From: Helicobacter pylori
GTDB lineage: Bacteria > Campylobacterota > Campylobacteria > Campylobacterales > Helicobacteraceae
Assembly: GCF_900120335.1 (NCBI RefSeq)
Contig: NZ_LT635477.1
Location: 868,001-932,000 of the forward strand
Direction: 5' to 3'
Length of the DNA: 64,000 bases
The notes beneath the pieces were generated by a model. That model ran no database searches and was not told the origin of the DNA. It saw only the letters and a program-made list of their open reading frames with translations. Both the position numbers and the translations under genes were made by a program. How positions within the stretch are numbered: position 1 is the stretch's first letter; each line of letters begins with the position of its first letter. Positions 17,213 through 28,267 of this stretch are shown here, one piece after another.

Positions 17213-17392
17213 TTAAGGCTGATTTAAAAATTCTGGCGTGGTGTTATTGGTGGGCGTTTGCATAGAAGAATTAGAGCTGTTTGAAGTTTTTTTAGCGGGT
17301 TTTTCATTGAATGGGGGTGCTTTATAGCCGCAAGCTTGAATCGTTATCGCTACAAGTATTAAAAAGCATGTTAAGATCGGTTTATGGAACAA
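17213..17392 (-). CDS. Small LptM/YifL-like lipoprotein (59 aa), antisense gap gene
   Basis: The 174-bp gap between egtV and the next plus-strand gene contains a minus-strand frame of 59 codons from TTG 17392 to TAA 17213-17215. The protein opens FHKPILTCFLILVAITIQACGY: a lipoprotein signal with lipobox IQAC, followed by Gly-Tyr-Lys-Ala-Pro-Pro. LptM/YifL lipoproteins have a CG-x-K-(G/A)-P motif after the lipidated Cys and stabilise disulfide formation in LptD. The rest is Ser/Thr/Asn/Pro-rich and disordered. The start overlaps the divergent start at 17384, and TTG is the only possible initiator before the signal. Family assignment is inference from the motif. Confidence 0.55.
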   Translation of the reverse strand: MFHKPILTCFLILVAITIQACGYKAPPFNEKPAKKTSNSSNSSMQTPTNNTTPEFLNQP

Positions 17393-17845
17393 AATATTTT
17401 CTCCTTACTCATTCAAAAAAAGTCTTATAAAAAGCTTGAAACTCTTTTGAAACTCAAAAAGCTTAAGGTTTTTATGCCTTTAAGTTTACAAGAAAATTTG
17501 CTTTTTATCTTCATCAAAGACTCTAAATTGCTTTTTGCGTTTAAAGATCTTTGGGCTTCTAAGGAATTTAACCAGCGATTCGCTAAAGAAATCAGCCATT
17601 TTTTGAACACGCAAGGGCATGCTTATGGGTTAGATGGGTTAGACGGGTTAGAAATTTTAGGTTATGTGCCTAAAGACTCCTTAGAAAAAGCCAATTTTTA
17701 TGCCCCTATTAAAAAACAAGCCCAATTTTATCGCCCTAGCGCTTTAGGGTTGTTCCATAACCCCATTAAAGACGCTCGTTTGCATGAATGTTTTGAAAAA
17801 GCGCGCGCTTTGATCCACTACCAACGCAGTTTTTTTGAGGAGTGA
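17384..17845 (+). CDS. Uncharacterised protein, possibly DUF721/DciA-like
   Basis: 153 residues with no signal peptide. Residues ~25-75 follow the pattern of the DUF721 (DciA) KH-like domain: a basic N-terminal helix (KKLETLLKLKKL), then MPLSLQENLLFIFIKDSKLLFAFKD with a strand-dense centre, then a helix NQRFAKEISHFLN. The C-terminal half is Lys/Pro-rich and loosely structured. DciA loads the replicative helicase in bacteria lacking DnaC, as H. pylori does. The resemblance is by eye only. Three tandem 9-bp units at 17627-17653 encode GLDGLDGLE. It abuts uvrC. Confidence 0.5.
   Translation: MEQNIFSLLIQKKSYKKLETLLKLKKLKVFMPLSLQENLLFIFIKDSKLLFAFKDLWASKEFNQRFAKEISHFLNTQGHAYGLDGLDGLEILGYVPKDSLEKANFYAPIKKQAQFYRPSALGLFHNPIKDARLHECFEKARALIHYQRSFFEE
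17627..17653 (+). repeat. Three tandem 9-bp units in a coding region
   Basis: GGGTTAGAT, GGGTTAGAC and GGGTTAGAA in tandem. Each unit is three codons, so copy-number change would keep the frame and only alter a Gly-Leu-Asp repeat in the protein. Confidence 0.7.
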
Positions 17846-19630
17846 ATGGCTGATTTATTGTCCAGTTTGAAAAACCTTTCTAGTAGTAGTGGCGTGTATC
17901 AATATTTTGATAAAAACCACCAATTACTCTACATCGGTAAGGCGAAAAATTTAAAAAAGCGCATCAAAAGCTATTTTTCTGTCCGTAATAATGAAATCAC
18001 GCCCAATCCTCGCACAAGCTTACGCGTCCAAATGATGGTCAAACAAATCGCTTTTTTAGAAACCATTTTAGTGGAAAACGAGCAAGACGCTTTGATTTTG
18101 GAAAATTCTTTGATCAAGCAGCTCAAGCCTAAATACAACATTCTTTTAAGAGATGATAAAACTTACCCTTATATTTACATGGATTTTTCCACTGATTTCC
18201 CTATCCCTTTAATCACACGAAAAATCTTAAAACAGCCTGGCGTTAAATATTTTGGCCCTTTCACGAGCGGGGCTAAGGACATTTTGGACAGCTTGTATGA
18301 ATTGCTCCCGTTGGTTCAAAAGAAAAATTGCATCAAGGATAAAAAGGCATGCATGTTTTATCAAATAGAGCGTTGTAAAGCCCCATGCGAGGATAAAATC
18401 ACCAAAGAAGAGTATTTAAAAATCGCTAAAGAATGTTTAGAAATGATTGAAAATAAAGACAGGCTCATCAAAGAGCTTGAATTGAAAATGGAGCGCCTTT
18501 CTAGTAATTTGCGTTTTGAAGAAGCTCTGATTTATAGGGATAGGATAGCTAAAATCCAAAAAATCGCCCCCTTCACTTGCATGGATTTGGCCAAACTCTA
18601 TGATTTGGATATTTTTGCTTTTTATGGTGGGAACAACAAGGCGGTGTTAGTGAAAATGTTCATGCGTGGGGGTAAAATCATTTCTTCAGCGTTTGAAAAA
18701 ATCCACTCCCTTAATGGGTTTGACACTGATGAGGCGATGAAACAAGCCATTATCAATCATTACCAATCGCATTTGCCTTTGATGCCTGAACAGATCTTAT
18801 TGAGCGATTGCTCTAATGAGGTGCTTAAAGAATTGCAAGAATTTATCTCTCATCAATATTCTAAAAAAATCGCTCTTAATATCCCTAAAAAGCGCGATAA
18901 ACTCGCTTTAATAGAAATCGCTATGAAAAACGCTCAAGAGATTTTTAGTCAAGAAAAAACCTCTAATGAAGATCTGATTTTAGAAGAAGTGCGATCGCTT
19001 TTCAATTTAGAGTGCGTGCCTTATAGGGTGGAAATCTTTGACACAAGCCACCATTCAAACAGCCAATGCGTGGGGGGAATGGTCGTGTATGAAAATAACG
19101 CCTTTCAAAAAAACTCTTATCGGCGTTACCATTTAAAAGGCTCTAACGAATACGATCAAATGAGCGAATTGCTCACTAGAAGGGCTTTAGACTTTGCTAA
19201 AGAGCCACCGCCTAATTTGTGGGTGATAGATGGAGGGAGGGCGCAATTAAACATCGCTTTAGAAATTTTAAAAAGCAGCGGGAGTTTTGTAGAAGTGATC
19301 GCCATTTCTAAAGAAAAAAGGGATTCTAAAGCTTATCGCTCTAAAGGGGGCGCTAAAGACATTATCCATACGACTAGTAATACTTTTAAATTGCTCCCTA
19401 GCGACAAACGCTTGCAATGGGTGCAAAAATTGCGCGATGAAAGCCACCGGTATGCGATAAACTTCCATAGATCCACTAAACTTAAAAACATGAAACAAAT
19501 CGCTCTTTTAAAAGAAAAGGGCATAGGAGAAGCCAGCGTGAAAAAATTGTTGGATTATTTTGGGAGTTTTGAAGCGATAGAAAAAGCGAGCGAACAGGAA
19601 AAAAACGCCGTTTTAAAAAAACGAAAATAA
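17846..19630 (+). CDS. uvrC: Excinuclease ABC subunit C UvrC
   Basis: 594 residues, normal for UvrC. UvrC makes the two incisions in nucleotide excision repair after UvrAB damage recognition. The N-terminal GIY-YIG nuclease domain begins GVYQYF...[15 protein letters not shown] cysteine-rich segment ([14 protein letters not shown]) follows, then a UvrB-contacting UVR motif (~205-235, [12 protein letters not shown]). The C-terminal RNase H-like nuclease starts [11 protein letters not shown] with the catalytic Asp and ends with [11 protein letters not shown]. Helix-hairpin-helix DNA-binding repeats close the protein ([16 protein letters not shown]). It follows the preceding gene directly. Confidence 0.96.
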   Translation: MADLLSSLKNLSSSSGVYQYFDKNHQLLYIGKAKNLKKRIKSYFSVRNNEITPNPRTSLRVQMMVKQIAFLETILVENEQDALILENSLIKQLKPKYNILLRDDKTYPYIYMDFSTDFPIPLITRKILKQPGVKYFGPFTSGAKDILDSLYELLPLVQKKNCIKDKKACMFYQIERCKAPCEDKITKEEYLKIAKECLEMIENKDRLIKELELKMERLSSNLRFEEALIYRDRIAKIQKIAPFTCMDLAKLYDLDIFAFYGGNNKAVLVKMFMRGGKIISSAFEKIHSLNGFDTDEAMKQAIINHYQSHLPLMPEQILLSDCSNEVLKELQEFISHQYSKKIALNIPKKRDKLALIEIAMKNAQEIFSQEKTSNEDLILEEVRSLFNLECVPYRVEIFDTSHHSNSQCVGGMVVYENNAFQKNSYRRYHLKGSNEYDQMSELLTRRALDFAKEPPPNLWVIDGGRAQLNIALEILKSSGSFVEVIAISKEKRDSKAYRSKGGAKDIIHTTSNTFKLLPSDKRLQWVQKLRDESHRYAINFHRSTKLKNMKQIALLKEKGIGEASVKKLLDYFGSFEAIEKASEQEKNAVLKKRK

Positions 19631-19640
19631 AGGAAAAAAC

Positions 19641-20906
19641 ATGAAAAAAAGATTGAATATAGGGCTTGTGGGTTTAGGGTGTGTGGGGAGCGCGGTCGCT
19701 AAAATCTTACAAGAAAATCAAGAAATCATCAAAGACAGAGCCGGCGTGGAAATTAAAATTAAAAAAGCGGTGGTGCGAGACGTGAAAAAACACAAAGGCT
19801 ATGCTTTTGAAATCAGTGATGATTTAGAAAGCTTGATAGAAGATAAAGAAATTGATATTATCGTGGAGCTTATGGGTGGGGTGGAAGCGCCTTATCTTTT
19901 AGCTAAAAAAACTTTAGCCAAACAAAAAGCCTTCGTTACAGCCAATAAAGCCATGTTAGCGTACCACCGCTATGAATTAGAGCAAATCGCTAAAAACACC
20001 CCCATAGGCTTTGAAGCGAGCGTGTGTGGGGGTATCCCTATTATCAAGGCTTTAAAAGACGGCTTGAGCGCTAATCATATCCTTTCTTTTAAAGGGATTT
20101 TAAACGGCACGAGCAATTACATTTTAAGCCAGATGTTTAAAAATCAAGCGAGTTTTAAGGACGCTTTGAAAGACGCGCAACATTTAGGCTATGCGGAATT
20201 GAACCCTGAATTTGACATTAAGGGCATTGATGCAGCACACAAATTGTTGATTTTAGCGTCTTTAGCGTATGGTATTGATGCGAAATTAGAAGAAATCTTG
20301 ATTGAAGGCATTGAAAAGATAGAGCCAGATGACATGGAATTTGCTAAAGAGTTTGGTTATAGCATCAAACTTTTAGGCATCGCTAAAAAACACCAGGATT
20401 GCATTGAATTAAGGGTGCATCCAAGCATGATTAAAAACGAATGCATGCTCTCTAAAGTGGATGGGGTGATGAACGCTATCAGCGTTATAGGGGATAAGGT
20501 GGGCGAAACTTTGTATTATGGGGCTGGGGCTGGGGGAGAGCCTACCGCAAGTGCGGTCATTAGCGATATTATAGAAATCGCAAGGAAAAAAAGCTCTCTA
20601 ATGCTGGGCTTTGAAACCCCTCAAAAACTCCCCCTAAAACCCAAAGAAGAAATCCAATGCGCTTACTATGCGCGCTTGTTAGTGAGCGATGAAAAAGGGG
20701 TTTTTTCTCAAATCAGCGCGATTTTAGCCCAAAATGATATTTCGCTCAACAATGTCTTACAAAAAGAAATCCCGCAATCCAACAAGGCTAAAATCTTATT
20801 TTCCACGCACACCACCAACGAAAAATCTATGCTGAACGCTCTTAAAGAGCTTGAAAATTTACAAAGCGTGTTGGATACCCCTAAAATGATTCGTTTGGAA
20901 AATTGA
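19641..20906 (+). CDS. hom: Homoserine dehydrogenase
   Basis: 421 residues. NAD(P)-dependent reduction of aspartate semialdehyde to homoserine, a branch point to threonine and methionine. The nucleotide-binding motif [13 protein letters not shown] lies at the N-terminus. The catalytic region contains [33 protein letters not shown], and the sodium and NADP-site motif [20 protein letters not shown]-terminal ACT domain (~345-420) starts [16 protein letters not shown] and suggests feedback control by threonine. A 10-bp gap follows uvrC; yraN follows directly. Confidence 0.95.
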   Translation: MKKRLNIGLVGLGCVGSAVAKILQENQEIIKDRAGVEIKIKKAVVRDVKKHKGYAFEISDDLESLIEDKEIDIIVELMGGVEAPYLLAKKTLAKQKAFVTANKAMLAYHRYELEQIAKNTPIGFEASVCGGIPIIKALKDGLSANHILSFKGILNGTSNYILSQMFKNQASFKDALKDAQHLGYAELNPEFDIKGIDAAHKLLILASLAYGIDAKLEEILIEGIEKIEPDDMEFAKEFGYSIKLLGIAKKHQDCIELRVHPSMIKNECMLSKVDGVMNAISVIGDKVGETLYYGAGAGGEPTASAVISDIIEIARKKSSLMLGFETPQKLPLKPKEEIQCAYYARLLVSDEKGVFSQISAILAQNDISLNNVLQKEIPQSNKAKILFSTHTTNEKSMLNALKELENLQSVLDTPKMIRLEN

Positions 20907-21251
20907 ATGCGATTTTTGAATAACAAACACAGAGAAAAAGGCTTAAAGGCTGAAGAAGAAGCTTGCGAATTTTTAAAAACGCTGGGCTTTGAAATGGTGG
21001 AGAGGAACTTTTTTTCACAATTTGGCGAAATTGATATTATCGCTTTGAAAAAAGGGGTTTTGCATTTCATTGAAGTCAAAAGCGGGGAAAATTTTGATCC
21101 CATTTATGCGATCACGCCGAGCAAATTAAAAAAGATGATTAAAACGATCCGCTGTTATTTGTCTCAAAAAGATCCCAATAGCGATTTTTGCATTGACGCC
21201 CTTATTGTGAAAAATGGTAAATTTGAGCTTTTAGAAAATATCACTTTTTAG
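20907..21251 (+). CDS. yraN: YraN/UPF0102 nuclease-fold protein
   Basis: 114 residues. UPF0102 features: the [17 protein letters not shown] helix, then [19 protein letters not shown], then LHFIEVKSG. The GEIDII...FIEVKSG pattern is a PD-(D/E)xK nuclease-like core (Asp, Glu-x-Lys). The family is widespread and of uncertain function; a role in recombination or Holliday-junction processing has been suggested for related proteins. It follows hom directly, with an 88-bp gap and the trxA promoter after it. Confidence 0.85.
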   Translation: MRFLNNKHREKGLKAEEEACEFLKTLGFEMVERNFFSQFGEIDIIALKKGVLHFIEVKSGENFDPIYAITPSKLKKMIKTIRCYLSQKDPNSDFCIDALIVKNGKFELLENITF

Positions 21252-21297
21252 ATTTTTATCAAAAATCAATGCGTTTTCATTAACATTCTTAAGCTAA

Positions 21298-21303
21298 TAT
21301 AAT
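21298..21303 (+). promoter_or_regulatory. -10 box of trxA
   Basis: TATAAT within GCTAATATAATTC, 37 bp upstream of the trxA ATG. The leader carries an AGGAG ribosome-binding site about 8 bp before the start codon. Confidence 0.7.
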
Positions 21304-21339
21304 TCTCGTTAATCAAAATCATATATTTAGGAGTAACCA

Positions 21340-21660
21340 ATGAGTCACTATATTGAATTAACTGAAGAAAATTTTGAAAGCACCATTAAAAAAGGGGTTG
21401 CGTTAGTGGATTTTTGGGCACCATGGTGTGGTCCTTGCAAGATGCTATCCCCTGTGATTGATGAATTAGCTAGCGAATATGAAGGTAAGGCTAAGATTTG
21501 TAAAGTCAATACCGATGAGCAAGAAGAATTGAGTGCGAAATTTGGTATTAGGAGCATCCCTACGCTTTTATTCACAAAAGATGGCGAAGTTGTCCATCAG
21601 TTGGTGGGCGTGCAAACTAAAGTTGCTTTAAAAGAGCAATTGAACAAACTTCTAGGCTAG
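21340..21660 (+). CDS. trxA: Thioredoxin TrxA
   Basis: 106 residues, the standard size. The active-site motif is WAPWCGPCK at residues ~28-36. The cis-Pro loop IRSIPTLLF lies near residue 73. It reduces protein disulfides and is recycled by TrxB, encoded 5 bp downstream, so they form one operon from the promoter at 21298. The leader has a strong AGGAG. Confidence 0.97.
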   Translation: MSHYIELTEENFESTIKKGVALVDFWAPWCGPCKMLSPVIDELASEYEGKAKICKVNTDEQEELSAKFGIRSIPTLLFTKDGEVVHQLVGVQTKVALKEQLNKLLG

Positions 21661-21665
21661 TAGCC

Positions 21666-22601
21666 ATGATAGATTGCGCGATTATTGGAGGTGGTCCTGC
21701 GGGTTTGAGCGCGGGGCTTTATGCCACTAGAGGCGGTGTTAAAAACGCCGTTTTATTTGAAAAAGGAATGCCTGGAGGGCAAATCACCGGCAGTAGTGAG
21801 ATTGAAAACTATCCGGGCGTTAAGGAAGTGGTAAGCGGGTTGGATTTCATGCAACCATGGCAAGAGCAATGCTTTCGCTTTGGCTTAAAGCATGAGATGA
21901 CCGCCATTCAAAGGGTTTCTAAAAAAGGCTCTCATTTTGTTATTTTGGCAGAAGACGGCAAGACTTTTGAAGCTAAAAGCGTGATCATCGCTACCGGTGG
22001 TAGCCCTAAACGCACAGGCATCAAGGGCGAGTCAGAATTTTGGGGTAAAGGCGTTAGCACTTGTGCGACATGCGATGGCTTCTTTTACAAAAACAAGGAA
22101 GTAGCAGTGCTTGGTGGGGGCGATACCGCCGTAGAGGAGGCGATTTATTTAGCCAACATCTGCAAAAAAGTCTATCTCATCCACAGAAGAGATGGTTTTA
22201 GGTGTGCGCCTATCACTTTAGAGCATGCTAAAAACAATGATAAGATTGAGTTTTTAACCCCTTATGTGGTGGAAGAAATCAAGGGCGATGCTTCTGGCGT
22301 GTCTTCTTTAAGCATTAAAAACACAGCCACTAACGAAAAAAGAGAATTGGTCGTGCCAGGGCTTTTTATTTTTGTGGGTTATGACGTGAATAACGCCGTG
22401 TTGAAACAAGAAGACGAATCTATGCTATGCGAATGCGATGAATACGGCTCTATTGTCGTGGATTTTTCCATGAAAACGAACGTTCAGGGCTTGTTTGCGG
22501 CAGGGGATATTCGCATTTTTGCCCCTAAGCAAGTGGTTTGCGCTGCAAGCGATGGCGCTACGGCAGCCTTAAGCGTGATTTCTTATTTAGAACACCATTA
22601 A
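21666..22601 (+). CDS. trxB: Thioredoxin reductase TrxB
   Basis: 311 residues, the low-molecular-weight bacterial type. FAD-binding [17 protein letters not shown] lies at the N-terminus, the redox-active CATCDGFF near residue 133, the NADPH-binding [14 protein letters not shown] near residue 152, and the C-terminal FAD motif GLFAAGDIR. It transfers electrons from NADPH to TrxA. A perfect 11-bp hairpin follows the stop codon by 9 bp. Confidence 0.96.
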   Translation: MIDCAIIGGGPAGLSAGLYATRGGVKNAVLFEKGMPGGQITGSSEIENYPGVKEVVSGLDFMQPWQEQCFRFGLKHEMTAIQRVSKKGSHFVILAEDGKTFEAKSVIIATGGSPKRTGIKGESEFWGKGVSTCATCDGFFYKNKEVAVLGGGDTAVEEAIYLANICKKVYLIHRRDGFRCAPITLEHAKNNDKIEFLTPYVVEEIKGDASGVSSLSIKNTATNEKRELVVPGLFIFVGYDVNNAVLKQEDESMLCECDEYGSIVVDFSMKTNVQGLFAAGDIRIFAPKQVVCAASDGATAALSVISYLEHH

Positions 22602-22610
22602 ATCAAGCTT

Positions 22611-22634
22611 ATAACCCTAAATTTTTAGGGTTAT
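22611..22634 (+). terminator. Hairpin after trxB
   Basis: ATAACCCTAAA (22611-22621) pairs perfectly with 22624-22634 around a 2-base gap. No T tract follows, so it may be a processing or stability hairpin rather than a true intrinsic terminator. Confidence 0.5.
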
Positions 22635-22775
22635 GGGTTCTCGCTTCAAACATTCATTGGATTTTCAAAACTTGTAAGGTATTTTAGGTTTCTTGTTATT
22701 TTAATCTTATTTTAGCTGCAATGTCATTTCGTTCTCTTGCTTTGTTTTAATTAAATATTAATCACAAAATTTAAA

Positions 22776-22965
22776 AACGCTCAAAACATTTTTTACAATC
22801 AATATAATAAAAGAACTTGTTTAATCAAAAAAGCACTCCTTAGGGGGTTGTGGGGATTTAGTTGGAGGTTGTAGGGGGGAGAACTATTTTTAATACCCCC
22901 TTATTCTCTTAAGAGTTTTATGATAAACAGAGCCTAAAAACGATATACTCTATTAAAAATTATGG
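22776..22965 (+). repeat. Dispersed G-rich module, copy A
   Basis: Found in the 375-bp gap before the GT25 gene. Order: an AT-rich lead ending TTTTTACAATC, then AAAAAGCACTCCTTAGGGGG, a GT-rich block with TTGTGGGG and GTTGTAGGGGGGAG, and a C-run (TACCCCCTTATTC) that can pair with the G-run. Last comes TTTATGATAAA...AAAACGATATACTC with a -10-like TATACT at 22944-22949. Copies B (32826-33045) and C (44690-44815) share the same order. Decayed, non-coding. Confidence 0.6.
22944..22949 (+). promoter_or_regulatory. -10-like TATACT within module copy A
   Basis: TATACT in the context AAACGATATACTC, 27 bp upstream of the TTG start at 22977. It is part of the repeated module, and copy B has TACAAT at the same place. 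Confidence 0.45.
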
Positions 22966-22976
22966 GAGTCTAAGCT

Positions 22977-23798
22977 TTGCGTGTTTTTATCATTTCTTTA
23001 AATCAAAAAGTGTGCGATAAATTTGGTTTGGTTTTTAGAGACACCACGACTTTACTCAATAATATCAACGCCACCCACCACCAAGCGCAAATTTTTGATG
23101 CGATTTATTCTAAGACTTTTGAAGGCGGGTTGCACCCCCTAGTTAAAAAGCATTTACACCCTTATTTCATCACGCAAAACATCAAAGGCATGGGGATTGC
23201 AACCAATCTCATCAGTGAGGTTTCTAAGTTTTATTACGCTTTAAAATACCATGCGAAGTTTATGAGCTTGGGGGAGCTCGGGTGCTATGCGAGCCATTAT
23301 TCCTTGTGGGAAAAATGCATAGAGTTAGATGAGCCCATTTGTATTTTAGAAGACGATATAACCTTGAAAGAGGATTTTAAAGAGGGTTTGGATTTTTTAG
23401 AAAAACACATCCAAGAATTAGGCTATGCGCGTTTGATGCATTTGTTGTATGATGCCAGCGTGAAAAGTGAGCCATTGAGCCATAAAAACCACGAGATACA
23501 AGAGCGCGTGGGAATCATTAAAGCTTATAGCCATGGGGTGGGGACGCAAGGCTATGTGATCACGCCCAAGATTGCCAAAGTTTTTTTGAAACACAGCCAA
23601 AAATGGGTTGTTCCTGTGGATACGATAATGGACGCTACTTTTATCCATGGCGTGAAAAATCTGGTGTTACAACCTTTTGTGATCGCTGATGATGAGCAAA
23701 TCTCTACGATAGCGCGAAAAGAAGAACCCTATAGCCCTAAAATCGCTCTAATGAGAGAACTCCATTTTAAATTTTTGAAATGGTGGCAGTTTGTATAA
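22977..23798 (+). CDS. Family 25 glycosyltransferase (Lex2B-like beta-galactosyltransferase)
   Basis: 273 residues from a TTG start at 22977 with GGGAG at 22964-22968. It is paralogous to the GT25 gene at 3811-4662. Shared motifs are MRVFIISLNQKVCDKFGL at the N-terminus, GELGCYASHYSLWEKCIE, ICILEDDITLKEDFKEG, and GTQGYVITPKIAK. The homologous H. pylori enzyme is described as a beta-1,4-galactosyltransferase in Lewis-antigen synthesis on LPS (from memory). It stands alone, with module copy A upstream and hairpins downstream. Confidence 0.82.
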   Translation: MRVFIISLNQKVCDKFGLVFRDTTTLLNNINATHHQAQIFDAIYSKTFEGGLHPLVKKHLHPYFITQNIKGMGIATNLISEVSKFYYALKYHAKFMSLGELGCYASHYSLWEKCIELDEPICILEDDITLKEDFKEGLDFLEKHIQELGYARLMHLLYDASVKSEPLSHKNHEIQERVGIIKAYSHGVGTQGYVITPKIAKVFLKHSQKWVVPVDTIMDATFIHGVKNLVLQPFVIADDEQISTIARKEEPYSPKIALMRELHFKFLKWWQFV

Positions 23799-23909
23799 AT
23801 AAAAATTGTAAAAAATACTAACGAGCGTTTTAAAGTTGTCCCTATTTGATTGGAACAAAACCAATTTTTAACCGCTTTTAAGAATGGATTAAAATTTTAA
23901 GTAGATTTT

Positions 23910-23930
23910 AAAAGGGTTTTAACCCCTTTT
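23910..23930. terminator. Hairpin between convergent genes
   Basis: AAAAGGG (23910-23916) pairs with CCCTTTT (23924-23930), so the plus transcript of the GT25 gene ends its stem in a T run. A plausible bidirectional terminator. Confidence 0.5.
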
Positions 23931-23975
23931 AGATTCTATGCACGATCTAAATAAGACGCATTAAAAGAATGGAGC

Positions 23976-24008
23976 GCATTAGAAAATTATTTTCTAGTTT
24001 TCTAATGC
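23976..24008. terminator. Second hairpin between convergent genes
   Basis: GCATTAGAAAA (23976-23986) and TTTTCTAATGC (23998-24008) form an 11-bp stem with an 11-base loop, 7 bp downstream of the stop of the minus-strand RNA-binding protein gene. Confidence 0.5.
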
Positions 24009-24015
24009 TTTAAGA

Positions 24016-24264
24016 TTAAGACTTTTTAGGATTGGCTTCGGTTACCCTAATCGTTCTGCCCATAAAATCCGTATTGTCCAATTTAGCAATCGCTTCCCTA
24101 ACGCCCTCTTCTTGCATTTCTACAAAGCCAAAACCTTTAGGTTTCTTCGTTTCTCTGTCATAAATCAGCTTGACATTAAACACTTTGCCAAATTGACTGA
24201 AAAGCTCCTTGACTTGCTCACTGGTAGCGCTATAAACCAAATTCCCTACATAAATGTTTTTCAA
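24016..24264 (-). CDS. Single-RRM RNA-binding protein
   Basis: 82 residues, one RNA-recognition motif and nothing else. RNP2 is IYVGNLVYS at the N-terminus and RNP1 is KGFGFVEM near residue 45, with the exposed aromatics that stack on RNA intact. Bacterial single-RRM proteins of this size occur in cyanobacteria and Campylobacterota. RNA targets are unknown; H. pylori lacks Hfq, so it is a candidate sRNA-associated protein. It has its own 326-bp upstream gap. Confidence 0.88.
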   Translation of the reverse strand: MKNIYVGNLVYSATSEQVKELFSQFGKVFNVKLIYDRETKKPKGFGFVEMQEEGVREAIAKLDNTDFMGRTIRVTEANPKKS

Positions 24265-24590
24265 GATAAAATTCTCCGGTAAAAAAATGACAACATACCC
24301 ATAAGAATATGAAAAAGTTATAAAAAAGTAACACTTCTAAAACCCAAACACATCCAAAACAGAAGTATGGTGGATTTTATCTAATGATTGCTTAAAAAAT
24401 TATAAAAGCTATTAAAATTGGGTATTGATAATAAAATACGAAAGAGCTTACACGCGCAAGCGGTAATTTTAAAAAGCGTTATTAAAGGATATGGGGAGCA
24501 TGGTTTCAAAATCACCCCCTATCCTTTTAAAAACTTTACCATGAAGCAAAGTTTAAAACACCATATCAAAGCCAAACAAGGACGCTTTAT
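24265..24590. other. 326-bp gap between the RRM gene and atpB
   Basis: No protein gene is supported. The left part should hold the promoter of the minus-strand RRM gene; I could not assign a clear -10. It includes an ACTTCT...AGAAGT inverted repeat near 24330-24365. The right part holds the hairpin at 24484-24527 that closes the atpB transcript. Confidence 0.5.
24484..24527 (-). terminator. Hairpin downstream of atpB
   Basis: AAAGGATA-T-GGGG (24484-24496) pairs with CCCC-C-TATCCTTT (24515-24527), 12 bp with one mismatch. It lies 64 bp after the atpB stop in the minus transcript. Its G- and C-run pairing resembles the core of the dispersed G-rich module. Confidence 0.45.
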
Positions 24591-25271
24591 TTAATGTCCT
24601 TCATCGGTCAAAACAGCCCCTGCCAGATACACATAAGTAAGGATCATAAAAACAAAAGCTTGTAAAATCCCCATAAAAAACAACACCATAAAAGGCGCTA
24701 CAGGAACCGCCCAAGGCACTAATAAAAGCATGATGAGCAAAAACATGTCATCGCCCTTGATATTCCCAAACAAACGAAACGATAAGGACACGATCCTAGA
24801 AAAATGCGAGATGATCTCAATAGGGAACATGAAAGGGGCGAGCCACTTCACAGGGCCTGCAAAATGAGCGAAATACTTAAAAAAGCCCTGCGCTCTAATG
24901 CCTTCAAAATGGTAATAAAAAAACACAATCAGCGCCAAAACCAGCGTAAAACTCCAACTAGCCGTAGGGGATTCAAAACCAGGAATGATGCCTATCATGT
25001 TAGAAAAAAAGACATACAAAGCGATCGTGCCTGCTAGGGGGAAGTATTTGCGGGCCAATTCTTCACCTATAATATCCTTAGCCACGCTCAAAATCGCGCT
25101 AATGATGCTCTCATACACATTCTGCAAACCCATAGGCACCATCTGCATTTTGCGCGATGCGCCAAGCGAAATAAAAAACATCAAAACCGCTGTCAAAACG
25201 ACAAAAAACCCGGTGATAAAATCATGATTGGAGCTAAAAAAATTAGCAATAGTAAATACTCTGTGTTCCAT
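24591..25271 (-). CDS. atpB: ATP synthase F0 subunit a
   Basis: 226 residues, an integral membrane protein with about five to six helices. Subunit a forms the proton half-channels beside the c-ring. The functional helix is present: [23 protein letters not shown] contains the essential Arg in the LSxRLFGN motif near residue 167. It lies apart from the other ATP synthase genes, as in other Campylobacterota. A 121-bp gap separates it from guaB upstream. Confidence 0.95.
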   Translation of the reverse strand: MEHRVFTIANFFSSNHDFITGFFVVLTAVLMFFISLGASRKMQMVPMGLQNVYESIISAILSVAKDIIGEELARKYFPLAGTIALYVFFSNMIGIIPGFESPTASWSFTLVLALIVFFYYHFEGIRAQGFFKYFAHFAGPVKWLAPFMFPIEIISHFSRIVSLSFRLFGNIKGDDMFLLIMLLLVPWAVPVAPFMVLFFMGILQAFVFMILTYVYLAGAVLTDEGH

Positions 25272-25392
25272 GAAAAAGTTTCTCTAAGCCTTATTGAAAA
25301 TTTCCTTAATTGTAGCAATTAAGTTTTAAAAACTCATTAAACCAAGCTTTTTAACGAGTTTTTTAACGATTTGTCTTGTTTTCTTTTAAAAT

Positions 25393-26841
<1,449 letters not shown>

Positions 26842-26847
26842 CTATCC

Positions 26848-28209
26848 TTAATCTAATTTTAAATCTAATTCTTGCTCTAAAGCGTAAGAAACGTCTAAAA
26901 GGCTTTGCTCATCAAAAGCTTTAGCGATGAATTGCATCCCTATGGGCAAGCCTAAAGGATCTTTAGCGACCGGTAAAGAAAGGGCCGGCAAACCGCTCAA
27001 ATTCGCCCCAATCGTGTAAATATCGCTCAAATACATTTCTAAAGGGCTTGCATGGTAATTGAATAAGTGGGCACTCGTGGGAGCTACAGGGGTGAAAATC
27101 AAATCCACTTCTTCAAAAATCTTGTTGTATTGCTCTTTAATCATCAAACGCATTTGCTGGGCTTTCAAATAATAAGCGTCATAATACCCACTGCTTAAGA
27201 CAAAATTCCCTAACATGATGCGCCGTTTCACCTCATCGCCAAAACCTTCACTGCGGCTTTTGAGATACAATTCTTTCAAATCTTTAATATTTTGAGCCCT
27301 CCTCCCGTAACGCACCCCATCAAATCTAGCCAGATTCGAACTCGCTTCAGCCATGCTGATAATATAATAAATAGAGATTTGATAATGCGAATCCAACATC
27401 TTTTTTTCCACAATCTCATGCCCCATTTCTTTCAAGGCTTTAATAGTGTTTTCATAAGCGAGTTGCACTTCATTGCTCGCGTCTTTAATGTGATCCCTTA
27501 AGATAGCGATTTTAAAGCGTTTGTCTCTGTTAAGGTTTTTAAAGGTTTGCGTGGGTTTGAGATTGGCGCTCGTGGAGTCCTTGCTATCATACCCGCTAAT
27601 AGCGTCAAATAAAATAGAAGCGTCTTCTACATTTTGCGTGATAGGCCCGATTTGATCAAAACTAGAGCAATAAGCGATCAAGCCATAACGGCTCACCCTC
27701 CCATAAGTGGGTTTTAACCCCACGCACCCGCAATAGCTCGCCGGCTGTCTGATAGACCCGCCCGTATCACTCCCTAAAGCCGCCACCGCTAAGCCACCAG
27801 CTACCGCTGCTGCGCTCCCCCCACTGCTCCCCCCAGGCACTCTGTTTTTGTCTCGTGGGTTTTTAGTGATCCCATAGCAACTAGACTCCGTGGTGCTTCC
27901 CATCGCAAACTCGTCCATGTTAGAAAGCCCAAACCCTGCCATGCTGTTTTGGTGCAAGTTTTCAATTACGCTCGCATGATAAGGGGCGACATAGCCTTCT
28001 AAAATCTTACTAGAACAAGTGATTTCCCACCCCTTAACGCTGATATTGTCTTTAATAAGGATTGGCACCCCTTTAGTGCTAGCACCATTAAGACTAGGGG
28101 CTTTAATATAAGCGTTCAAATCTGAAGCTCTAACCTTAGCGTCAATTTCGTTTTTAAGGGTTTCTAATTCATCTTGGGATAAAGAAAGGGCTTGTTTTAA
28201 AGTGATCAT
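26848..28209 (-). CDS. gatA: Glutamyl-tRNA(Gln)/Asp-tRNA(Asn) amidotransferase subunit A
   Basis: 453 residues, amidase-signature family. H. pylori has no glutaminyl- or asparaginyl-tRNA synthetase of the usual type, so this transamidation is required. The catalytic triad is visible: [12 protein letters not shown] (Lys near residue 52), [15 protein letters not shown] (cis-Ser) and [16 protein letters not shown] (nucleophile Ser). It works with GatB and GatC, which are not in this window. Confidence 0.95.
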   Translation of the reverse strand: MITLKQALSLSQDELETLKNEIDAKVRASDLNAYIKAPSLNGASTKGVPILIKDNISVKGWEITCSSKILEGYVAPYHASVIENLHQNSMAGFGLSNMDEFAMGSTTESSCYGITKNPRDKNRVPGGSSGGSAAAVAGGLAVAALGSDTGGSIRQPASYCGCVGLKPTYGRVSRYGLIAYCSSFDQIGPITQNVEDASILFDAISGYDSKDSTSANLKPTQTFKNLNRDKRFKIAILRDHIKDASNEVQLAYENTIKALKEMGHEIVEKKMLDSHYQISIYYIISMAEASSNLARFDGVRYGRRAQNIKDLKELYLKSRSEGFGDEVKRRIMLGNFVLSSGYYDAYYLKAQQMRLMIKEQYNKIFEEVDLIFTPVAPTSAHLFNYHASPLEMYLSDIYTIGANLSGLPALSLPVAKDPLGLPIGMQFIAKAFDEQSLLDVSYALEQELDLKLD

Positions 28210-28267
28210 GTTTTTAGCCTTACAAAAAATTTAATGGTAGTTTAACATGCTTAGGTATAAAACGAGC

